Below the pieces are notes generated by a model, which worked only from the letters and a program-made list of their open reading frames with translations, searched no databases and was not told the DNA's origin. The position numbers and the translations under genes were made by a program. A DNA stretch of 12,047 bases, taken from NCBI GenBank assembly GCA_964465145.1, contig CAYXJR010000111.1:1-12047 (forward strand). The letters are read 5' to 3'. Shown here piece by piece: positions 7,452-12,047 of this stretch (position 1 is its first letter; the number at the start of each line of letters is the position of its first letter). Source of the stretch: JAUVKA01 sp964465145. GTDB lineage: Bacteria > Bacteroidota > Bacteroidia > Bacteroidales > UBA12481.

Positions 7452-7689
7452 AGTCCATAATGTAGATGAATTTGATACTGGGCATTGAGAATTTTTTCTA
7501 CAAAATATTTTACAAAAATTATTTCCACGAATACGCTGACCAAAAACATCAAGTACCCCCCTCTCAAACTCAACTGGGGATATACCCCCCTATGATTTAA
7601 TGAGTATCCAGCCAGCCAGTTTATATGAGATTGGATGGGTAAGTACTACCTCTTCACCACAATCTTTTTAATAGCAGTATTATTCCCTT
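7452..7689 (-). repeat. Repeat R1 copy A: T9SS gene 3' end plus downstream region
   Basis: It is homologous to about 10204-10439 in the same orientation. Shared anchors are TTTTACAAAAATTATTTCC around 7508-7526, two C-runs separated by about 20 bp, AGCCAGCCAGTTTA and GAGATTGGATGG, ending in CTCTTCACCACAATC. In copy B the same position is the 3' end of an intact T9SS gene. Here the gene body is missing. GGGG-ATATA-CCCC (7576-7588) can form a short hairpin, weakened to GGG/CCC in copy B. Confidence 0.75.
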
Positions 7690-7702
7690 GAGTCAACGAA
7701 GT
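7646..7702 (-). pseudogene. Remnant of a T9SS sorting-domain C-terminus
   Basis: A minus-strand frame ends TAG at 7646-7648 and reads TSLTQGNNTAIKKIVVKR. This resembles the last strand of type A T9SS sorting domains and the tail of the intact gene at 10413 (TSGDTILKKRIVKR). Upstream of this tail the sequence passes into the antisense of the R2 intron-like element, so only about 18 codons survive. Confidence 0.6.
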
Positions 7703-7784
7703 GTTTTGTGCTAGACCTATAAGGTATGTAGTGTGAGAGGTGCACTGGCTCTGGCTAATTCGGAGTCAGCCGGCTACTCGATTA
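7679..7784 (+). repeat. Composite repeat R2 copy A: group II intron domain V/VI-like element
   Basis: This 106-bp unit matches 11898-12003 with about eight mismatches. Its right two-thirds resemble the 3' end of a bacterial group II intron. A domain V-like hairpin (GTGCTA with TAGTGT, inner ACCT/AGGT) is followed by the linker TGTGAGAGG. A domain VI-like stem (CTGGCTCTGG with TCGGAGTCAG, loop CTAAT, 7745-7769) follows, then CTACTCGAT, similar to the branch-point region and 3' end of Bacteroidota introns. The domain V catalytic triad and tetraloop are not canonical, so it is a degenerate relic. The left ~20 bp overlap the T9SS tail remnant. Intron assignment is from memory of such 3' ends. Confidence 0.55.
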
Positions 7785-7795
7785 GCAAAAGTTGT

Positions 7796-8275
7796 TTAAT
7801 TAAATCTATCGTCTGATGTTGTCTCGTTTGGATAGCCAGTCTTATTGTTAATCCAACCACTCTTTTCAATATTATGAATATCAAATTGAGAGATATAAGG
7901 TTTAATGTCCAAAAGAACTGTCCCATCCAGCATGTCAACGTTCTCAATTTCTAGTATGTTGTCTTTTATGCTTATGAGTTTGACAACAGAAATGCCTATC
8001 GAATTTGGTCTTCTTGGCGCTCTAGTTGCGAATATGCCATGTGGTTTATCATCTAGAAATGGTATAACCTGTAAATCAAAGCCTTTGGATTTATGAAAAT
8101 GATAGATAAGATATATATGAGAGAACTTTTCAAGATCAAACAAGCCGTCTGCATATTCTCTTTTCAATTCAATAGTGCCTATTATTCCTTTCGATCCACT
8201 AGATTGAATGGGCGTACCTTCTTTTCTTTTGAAAGGAGTATGGATTGTGCCTATTGATTTGAAACAGATACTCAT
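7796..8275 (-). CDS. trmO: tRNA (N6-threonylcarbamoyladenosine(37)-N6)-methyltransferase TrmO, single-domain form
   Basis: TrmO (TsaA/YaeB, UPF0066) methylates t6A37 of tRNA using SAM in the cytoplasm. The 159-residue protein shows the family core in order: FKSIGTIHTPF at the N-terminus, PIQSSGSKGIIGTIEL, FSHIYLIYHFHKS, HGIFATRAPRRPNSIGISVV and VDMLDGTVLLDIKPYI. E. coli TrmO is longer because of an extra C-terminal domain. This is the short form common in archaea and many bacteria. The usual DGTPLLDIKPY has Val in place of Pro here. The gene stands alone within a segment bounded by two direct repeats (7346 and 8317). Its stop is 11 bp from the R2 repeat. Recent acquisition or shuffling is inferred. 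No clear promoter was seen. Confidence 0.9.
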   Translation of the reverse strand: MSICFKSIGTIHTPFKRKEGTPIQSSGSKGIIGTIELKREYADGLFDLEKFSHIYLIYHFHKSKGFDLQVIPFLDDKPHGIFATRAPRRPNSIGISVVKLISIKDNILEIENVDMLDGTVLLDIKPYISQFDIHNIEKSGWINNKTGYPNETTSDDRFN

Positions 8276-8316
8276 TTTGGAAGTTAAGTTACAATTTTTG
8301 CTAACCTATTAGTGTT

Positions 8317-8348
8317 CTATCAGTCGTTAAACCTAAAAGTAACATATT
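8317..8348. repeat. Direct repeat, copy 2 (right border of the trmO segment)
   Basis: This is the same ~32-bp sequence as 7346-7377, in the same orientation and about 970 bp away, starting CTATCAGTCGTTAAACC. It ends immediately beside the stop codon of a tiny minus-strand frame (8349-8408), so both copies sit at junctions. GTTAAAC within it fits the integron core consensus GTTRRRY, but no complete attC structure was found. Confidence 0.8.
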
Positions 8349-8408
8349 CTATAATACTTCATTCAACAGGGCTTTACCTTCTTCTATCAATTCACTTAAA
8401 TCATTCAT
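8349..8408 (-). pseudogene. Tiny frame, possible truncated gene start
   Basis: ATG at 8408 opens a 19-residue frame, MNDLSELIEEGKALLNEVL, ending in TAG at 8349-8351, directly against direct repeat copy 2. The sequence is charged, amphipathic and protein-like, resembling the first helix of a larger protein. It starts 22 bp after the DUF2158 stop, in the same direction. It may be a gene whose remainder was removed by the event that placed the repeat here. It could also be chance. No family is recognised. Confidence 0.3.
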
Positions 8409-8429
8409 AAATCTATAATTTCCAGCTAA

Positions 8430-8627
8430 TTATTCTTCTTTTTCTAAAGCTTCCTGAGGGAATAAAGCCTCTTGAATGGAACCACCATCAAACCAAGAGC
8501 ATAGATATTGTCCGTTATAAATTTTGCTCCAGTTTTGATTGGTACCTTCCTTATCACTGACAATAGTCATCCTAGGGCTTCCACTCTTCAGATTGACAAT
8601 GTCTCCAATGTAAAATTTCTGTGTCAT
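8430..8627 (-). CDS. DUF2158 (YodC-like) small protein
   Basis: This 65-residue protein has the YodC/DUF2158 pattern. It opens FYIGDIVNLKSGSPRMTIVS, a small beta-barrel start with the G-D-V-V-x-L-K-S-G-G-P-x-M-T signature, then YLCSWFDGGSIQEALFPQEALE, matching the family's C-x-W-F-D...F-P-x-E-x-L ending. An insertion of about 12 residues (EGTNQNWSKIYN) separates the two halves. The biochemical function of the family is not established. It is often found as a lone gene in accessory DNA. It is followed by a 19-codon frame and the direct repeat. A partial second copy of its 5' end may lie at 12007-12030. Confidence 0.82.
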   Translation of the reverse strand: MTQKFYIGDIVNLKSGSPRMTIVSDKEGTNQNWSKIYNGQYLCSWFDGGSIQEALFPQEALEKEE

Positions 8628-8796
8628 AGTTTTTACTTTTATTAGTGATTATTTTCATGCTTTAAGATCACTGCTATACTGTTTTGTATTAGAAGCCTTA
8701 TATAAATTAGGGACATACCCCCCCCTCGTATATATGAATTCGATCTGTAGATTCTAGAGCTAGCGAGCTGCGAGTAAAATTTCTCTAATCTTTTAT

Positions 8797-8808
8797 GCAG
8801 CGGACTGA
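8797..8808. repeat. 12-bp motif GCAGCGGACTGA, copy 1
   Basis: The same 12 bases occur at 11846-11857. On the minus strand this copy lies about 30 bp downstream of the lipoprotein stop codon, and the other lies just downstream of a T9SS tail remnant. It may be part of a shared gene-end sequence. Nearby, 8712-8721 also shows the C-run seen in R1. Confidence 0.5.
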
Positions 8809-8837
8809 TAATATTACAAACATTAAGATTGAAAATA

Positions 8838-10061
8838 TTAGTAATCAGACAGATGAGATTCCCATTCAAATATATCAAACATATCAATAATTTTACCTTC
8901 CTCTCCTATCAGATAACAACTGTAACTGCTATATGCATTTCTGTATTTTGAATACATATCATCGTTAAAGGATTCTTCAGCATCCAACATAATCCCACCT
9001 AAATCTTCTCTCACACTTGAACCAAATCCTATTATTGTCAATTTGCCATCACATTCATCAACGATTTCCTTGTATTTGTCATATGATCTTGCAGTGCACC
9101 ATGACATATTTGTAATAAGGATCTTCTTATCCTTGAAAGACTCACTCTTAACAGTATCTCCATGAATGGATTTAAAAGAAAAACTGGGAGCATTAAGACC
9201 AACCTGAATCCCTATCATAGATTGGTAGTCCGTTTCTTTTAAGAGAATGATTGTACCATCACCACTATAAAAATCGTGGAACTTATAATAGTAATCACCC
9301 AATTTTACAAACTCCCCAAGTTCAACTAGATCCCTTTTCATCAGGGTATCTCTGGCGATACCATTCTCTGAGAGAAGTGCTAGTTGGGGTCTGAAAAAGC
9401 AAAAGCTATATGAGTTATAATCAACTACACCAATACGAAAGTCTAGCTCATCGATCTGCAGATCTGCTTCCATCCGCTGGGGTGTGTTTTGTAGAACCAT
9501 ACCAAACCATTTTGATCTGCCAATTTGCACCCAACCAGAATCTGGTATTTCCATACTTCCAATATCAACTGAGTAGTTACATTGGATCAGATTTGTTAAT
9601 CCTTTCATATCAAAATAATTTATTGTCCTGACAGAATCATCAGAAAGATCCCAGTTATGGTTCTGGTCAACTACCACCACCGTATCACCATCCATCTGTC
9701 CTGAAATCAAGGATATAATATTATTGCCCATTGCAGAATCTTTTTGAACTAATTCCTCACCTTCAGGAGAGTAATATCTTATGGGCTTCAAATTAACCAG
9801 TATCACGCCAAATTTTATGTCAGTTATATTATTTGGTATTACTTCAGGGAATTGCCACCACTCGTAGCTGTTACATTCCGTAGAATCCATCACCCATAAT
9901 TCTCCAGCCCCAACACGGAATAATCCATGCCCCTTTAATTTATCTGATTTAATTACCAAAGTATCCAAATCAGATGTGAAATAATTTACTTCATTGTCAT
10001 TCTGAGAACAGCCAAAGAGCAGGCAAATAGCCAGAGTCATTAGAACTAAAAGGTTTCTCAT
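8838..10061 (-). CDS. Lipoprotein with a degenerate thioredoxin/AhpC-like C-terminal domain
   Basis: The 407-residue protein starts with a lipoprotein signal (MRNLLVLMTLAICLLFGC; hydrophobic 4-16, lipidation Cys18), so it is probably anchored on the periplasmic face of a membrane or at the surface. Residues 20-280 are a mainly beta region I do not recognise. Residues about 286-400 look like a redoxin (TlpA/AhpC-TSA) fold: GLNAPSFSFKSIHGDTV, KKILITNMSWCTARSYDKY, KLTIIGFGSSVRED, and YLIGEEGKIIDMF near the end. The CxxC motif is reduced to WCTAR with only Cys322, and the usual cis-Pro before the last strand pair is not seen (SSYSCYL). Disulfide oxidoreductase activity is therefore doubtful, unless Cys382 pairs with Cys322. 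It stands alone between gene-free stretches. Confidence 0.75.
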   Translation of the reverse strand: MRNLLVLMTLAICLLFGCSQNDNEVNYFTSDLDTLVIKSDKLKGHGLFRVGAGELWVMDSTECNSYEWWQFPEVIPNNITDIKFGVILVNLKPIRYYSPEGEELVQKDSAMGNNIISLISGQMDGDTVVVVDQNHNWDLSDDSVRTINYFDMKGLTNLIQCNYSVDIGSMEIPDSGWVQIGRSKWFGMVLQNTPQRMEADLQIDELDFRIGVVDYNSYSFCFFRPQLALLSENGIARDTLMKRDLVELGEFVKLGDYYYKFHDFYSGDGTIILLKETDYQSMIGIQVGLNAPSFSFKSIHGDTVKSESFKDKKILITNMSWCTARSYDKYKEIVDECDGKLTIIGFGSSVREDLGGIMLDAEESFNDDMYSKYRNAYSSYSCYLIGEEGKIIDMFDIFEWESHLSDY

Positions 10062-10412
10062 TTTATTTCAGGTGTAAGGTTTATGTTTTTATTATGGTGT
10101 TAAAAGCTTAAGAAGGAGGACATTTAAAGATAATAACTAGAAAGGTCTTATTCATTAACGATTCTATAGCTGTCTTATTTTATAGGATTAATCTGTCCTG
10201 TCCGTCCAGAACGTATATAGATTGGACACTGGACACTAAATTTTTTCTTCCAAAATTTTTTACAAAAATTATTTCCACGAAAGCGCTTACCATTTAACAT
10301 CAAAGACCCCCCCTCTAACTCAATTGGGTTATACCCCCCTCATCTGGATTATATAGCAATGAGTATCTAGCCAGCCAGTTTATTAGAGATTGGATGGATG
10401 GATGGATGAGTT
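10062..10412. other. 351-bp gene-free stretch between the lipoprotein and T9SS genes
   Basis: Most of it (10204-10412) is repeat R1 copy B, the downstream region of the T9SS gene. The rest is AT-rich leader of the lipoprotein gene. TATCTTTA on the minus strand (10125-10132) is one base off the Bacteroidota -7 motif and is a weak promoter candidate. No coding remnant was found. Confidence 0.55.
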
Positions 10413-10439
10413 TTACCTCTTCACAATCCTCTTTTTCAA
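10204..10439 (-). repeat. Repeat R1 copy B: T9SS gene 3' end plus downstream region
   Basis: It is homologous to about 7452-7689. The 24-bp core around 10258-10281 is identical to copy A, and the AGCCAGCCAGTTTA and GAGATTGGATGG blocks follow at matching positions. Here it joins the intact T9SS gene, so this is probably the parental arrangement. A GGAT tetranucleotide is repeated four times at about 10392-10407, where copy A has a single unit. Confidence 0.75.
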
Positions 10440-11711
10440 AATAGTATCACCTGAGGTTAGATTAAGGAAGTATACTCCTGCTGGCAGATCAGATATGTCA
10501 AATGTATTTTCTACCTGATGCTCTGATTTAAGCAGTTTTCCTTGTATTGAGTATATTTTAACTTCTGCTAGCTGGGATAATCCAGATAAGTTGATGATTC
10601 CAGAGGTTGGGTTGGGGAAAACACGAATCTGCCCAATTACAAAATCTGACACCGCAGTTGATTGATTGTTGTAATAATAATAACTTCGTCTGGTTAATAT
10701 CCAATTGTTACCCTTCTGATCCCAGTTGTGAAATGTTGATAGCGAAATATTTCCAAAGGTATTGAAGAGGTTTTCTTTTTTATTATAGAGAGTCCATTCT
10801 GAATTAATCAACCAATACATTACTTCTTTAACCCTCTGGTTGTTGCTGTTAATCGTTATTTCATACTTGATATGAGGATCATAATTCCCAATCCATGGAG
10901 GAGAATTAGATATAAAGGCAGTGAAATTTCCCATAGAGTCATAAACATATTCTACTAGCTGACTAGCTCCAATATTAGAAGTCATTTGTTTACTTATCCT
11001 ACCCAATGAGTCATATTCTGTCCAAAAGTCTGTTCTTCTTTCCCATGTGCTAAGATTTGGAATCCAGCTGTAAGTATACTCTGATAATTTGATCCCATCA
11101 GGAGTATATGTAGTCAGAAATTTCCTGTATGTTTCCCATCTATGAGTATTTGAGTTCCAAATATCTATTAATTGTTCAATTTCTAAGCCTAATGAGTTGT
11201 AATCATATGTATATAAAAGATTAGGATTCCAATCACCCAAATCCCCACTCCATGTGAAGTATAGCTTTTGAATCAATCGCCCTGTTTGAGAATTCTTAAA
11301 TTCTTGCTTTGTATTGGGTATCCATCCTTGTTGTTCTTCGTATTTGTGGTATTTGTACAGGTATCTAAGATTATCATCAGAATCATATTCCCATTCATGT
11401 TTAACCCACGGATAACCAAGGCCTCTTTCCTGTGTAGCATGCTCTATTTGCTCAATTTGTTTTCCAAGTTGATCAAAAGTTTTTTGTTGATATTCAATCA
11501 AATTCCATCTATTATAATTTAAAAAATACAAACCATAAAAAGTCTGTACTTCATTGCTGTTGTGATAGTACTCCCATTTGTATTCAGGCAGGGAATCATT
11601 CTCACCGGCAAACTTGTACCTAACAATCGAATCCAATAACGAAACAGTCTCCTGAGCATTAACATGAAAGCAGGCAATGCTGATAAGCAAGATAAGAATG
11701 GCTTTTTTCAT
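10413..11711 (-). CDS. T9SS type A sorting-domain protein with YD-like repeats
   Basis: A secreted or surface protein of 432 residues. It has a Sec signal peptide (MKKAILILLISIACFHVNA, likely cut before QE). The body (about 25-355) has degenerate repeats of roughly 40 residues built from Trp/Tyr-rich strands and turns such as YDSLGR, YNSLGL, YTPDGI and YDSMGN, reminiscent of RHS/YD repeats. The C-terminal type IX sorting domain (about 362-432) begins IRVFPNPTSGIINLSGL, continues VKIYSIQGKLL and DLPAGVYFLNL, and ends KKRIVKR. The domain directs export through the outer membrane and is usually cleaved with surface attachment. The substrate or role of the body is unknown. Its tail and downstream DNA are duplicated as repeat R1. 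A good -7 promoter motif lies about 42 bp upstream of the ATG. Confidence 0.9.
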   Translation of the reverse strand: MKKAILILLISIACFHVNAQETVSLLDSIVRYKFAGENDSLPEYKWEYYHNSNEVQTFYGLYFLNYNRWNLIEYQQKTFDQLGKQIEQIEHATQERGLGYPWVKHEWEYDSDDNLRYLYKYHKYEEQQGWIPNTKQEFKNSQTGRLIQKLYFTWSGDLGDWNPNLLYTYDYNSLGLEIEQLIDIWNSNTHRWETYRKFLTTYTPDGIKLSEYTYSWIPNLSTWERRTDFWTEYDSLGRISKQMTSNIGASQLVEYVYDSMGNFTAFISNSPPWIGNYDPHIKYEITINSNNQRVKEVMYWLINSEWTLYNKKENLFNTFGNISLSTFHNWDQKGNNWILTRRSYYYYNNQSTAVSDFVIGQIRVFPNPTSGIINLSGLSQLAEVKIYSIQGKLLKSEHQVENTFDISDLPAGVYFLNLTSGDTILKKRIVKR

Positions 11712-11728
11712 GATTTCAGTTCAGTTAC

Positions 11729-11750
11729 TTAGGGGGACATTAGGGGGACA
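11729..11750. repeat. Tandem 11-bp repeat upstream of the T9SS gene
   Basis: TTAGGGGGACA occurs twice in perfect tandem (11729-11739 and 11740-11750), between the predicted -7 box and the ATG at 11711. A period of 11 bp is close to one helical turn, so it could bind a regulator or act in the leader RNA. Function is speculative. Confidence 0.55.
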
Positions 11751-11752
11751 AT

Positions 11753-11760
11753 CAAAGTTA
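11753..11760 (-). promoter_or_regulatory. Candidate Bacteroidota -7 promoter element of the T9SS gene
   Basis: The minus strand reads TAACTTTG, a perfect match to the TAnnTTTG -7 consensus of Bacteroidota housekeeping promoters, 42 bp upstream of the ATG. A TTG lies only 11 bases upstream, closer than the usual -33 spacing, so the -33 element is weak or absent. Confidence 0.45.
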
Positions 11761-11845
11761 ATGATTTTTTGCAAAAGAGAAGCTTGTGCTATCCGTTCAA
11801 TCTGTAGGCAATCTGGACACTGGACAGTATGGTTACTCATCCTTT

Positions 11846-11857
11846 GCAGCGGACTGA
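11846..11857. repeat. 12-bp motif GCAGCGGACTGA, copy 2
   Basis: Identical to 8797-8808. It lies just downstream (minus strand) of the T9SS tail remnant at 11864-11921. Downstream of it on the minus strand is GTCCAGTGTCCA (antisense of TGGACACTGGAC), which also occurs in R1 copy B near 10223. Confidence 0.5.
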
Positions 11858-11863
11858 ATAGCA

Positions 11864-11921
11864 CTATCTTTTCACCTCAGTATAATTTAATAATTGCATT
11901 ATTCCCTTGAGTCAACGAAGT
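11864..11921 (-). pseudogene. Frameshifted remnant of a T9SS protein tail
   Basis: The minus strand reads TSLTQGNNAIIK and then, after a frame change, EVKR followed by TAG at 11864-11866. It aligns with the tail remnant at 7646-7702 (TSLTQGNNTAIKKIVVKR), differing by substitutions and an indel. As in that copy, its upstream side passes directly into antisense R2 sequence, so the same junction exists twice. Confidence 0.5.
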
Positions 11922-12003
11922 GCCATGTGCTAGACCTGCAAGGTATGTAGTGTGAGAGGTGCACTGGCTCTGGTTAATCCGGAGTCAGCCGCCTACTCGA
12001 TTA
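11898..12003 (+). repeat. Composite repeat R2 copy B: group II intron domain V/VI-like element
   Basis: About 98 of 106 positions match 7679-7784. The domain VI-like stem (CTGGCTCTGG 11964-11973, loop TTAAT, CCGGAGTCAG 11979-11988) is better paired than in copy A: one variable position changes G-T to G-C without breaking the stem. AGG (11957-11959) can also pair with CCT (11992-11994), as at the base of intron domain VI. The domain V-like arms (11927-11932 with 11948-11953; 11934-11937 with 11941-11944) are conserved, while the loop differs (GCA against ATA). Confidence 0.55.
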
Positions 12004-12006
12004 TAC

Positions 12007-12030
12007 AATGTAAAATTTCTTGTCATAAAA
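12007..12030 (-). pseudogene. Possible 5' fragment of a second DUF2158 gene
   Basis: The minus strand from about 12029 reads ATGACAAGAAATTTTACATTG. The intact DUF2158 gene begins ATGACACAGAAATTTTACAT, identical apart from one missing C. Similarity stops at the R2 boundary (about 12006), suggesting a second gene copy was cut by R2. The match is short, so chance is not excluded. Confidence 0.4.
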
Positions 12031-12047
12031 TTCATTAACGAAATTGG

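Larger units (their letters stand above)
7346..7795. other. 450-bp gene-free stretch made of repeat debris
   Basis: No intact gene is present. From left to right it holds the 32-bp direct repeat, about 70 bp of unassigned AT-rich DNA, repeat R1 copy A with a T9SS tail remnant (about 7452-7702), and the R2 composite repeat (7679-7784). The last ~11 bp lead to the trmO stop codon. Only short frames occur. Confidence 0.75.
11712..12047. other. 336-bp gene-free end region with promoter and repeat debris
   Basis: It contains the T9SS gene promoter region with a tandem repeat, the 12-bp motif at 11846, a frameshifted T9SS tail remnant, R2 copy B, and a probable DUF2158 5' fragment. No intact gene is present. 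Confidence 0.7.

Noticed and set aside
8315..8430. Integron attC site for a trmO or DUF2158 cassette
   Set aside because: GTTAAAC fits the core consensus, but no partner RYYYAAC at attC spacing and no paired L-boxes were found, and copy 1 has GTCAAGC instead.
8642..8887. 81-codon minus-strand frame
   Set aside because: It overlaps the end of the lipoprotein gene in another frame, has low-complexity hydrophobic composition and no family features.
1..12047. CRISPR array, tRNA or rRNA genes
   Set aside because: No regularly spaced repeats with unique spacers, and no cloverleaf or rRNA-like segments were seen on either strand.

Overview
The window looks like an accessory, rearranged stretch of a Bacteroidota (FCB-group) chromosome. 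The signs are an intact protein with a type IX secretion (T9SS) C-terminal sorting domain, duplicated remnants of other T9SS protein tails, a lipoprotein with a thioredoxin-like fold, a perfect match to the Bacteroidota -7 promoter motif TAnnTTTG, and overall AT-richness. The taxon is an inference; no rRNA or other phylogenetic marker is present.

Layout. 1-336: 3' part of an IS200/IS605 element whose transposase carries an amber stop inside the HUH region. 384-1399: a dead IS630 element with recognisable terminal inverted repeats flanked by TA, but with a frameshift and a central deletion in the transposase. 1426-1578: terminal remnant of an ISL3-like element. 1604-7186 (all minus): a complete NiFe-hydrogenase maturation operon in transcription order hypF-hypC-hypD-hypE-hypA-hypB, with overlapping or nearly abutting genes. 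7199-7345: the C-terminal 48 codons of a rex redox-sensor gene, 12 bp upstream of hypF and with no start codon. 7346-8348: a segment bounded by two near-identical ~32-bp direct repeats, containing repeat debris and a short trmO (tsaA) gene. 8430-8627: a DUF2158/YodC-like gene. 8838-10061: a lipoprotein with a degenerate thioredoxin/AhpC-like domain. 10413-11711: a T9SS-exported protein with tryptophan/tyrosine-rich YD-like repeats. 11712-12047: more repeat debris, including what looks like the first codons of a second DUF2158 gene.

How the parts work together. HypA and HypB deliver nickel. HypF and HypE convert carbamoyl phosphate to a cyanide ligand. HypC and HypD assemble the Fe(CN)2CO unit. 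No hydrogenase structural gene lies in the window, so the client enzyme must be encoded elsewhere or has been lost. The rex fragment suggests the operon once followed an NADH/NAD-responsive repressor that was cut off by the rearrangement at 7345.

The most unusual material is in the intergenic DNA. One composite repeat (7679-7784 and 11898-12003) resembles domains V and VI of a group II intron joined to an antisense T9SS protein tail. A second repeat (about 7452-7689 and 10204-10439) is the 3' end and downstream region of a T9SS gene. Together with the direct repeats around trmO, they suggest repeated segmental duplication and recombination driven by T9SS gene ends and intron or IS remnants.
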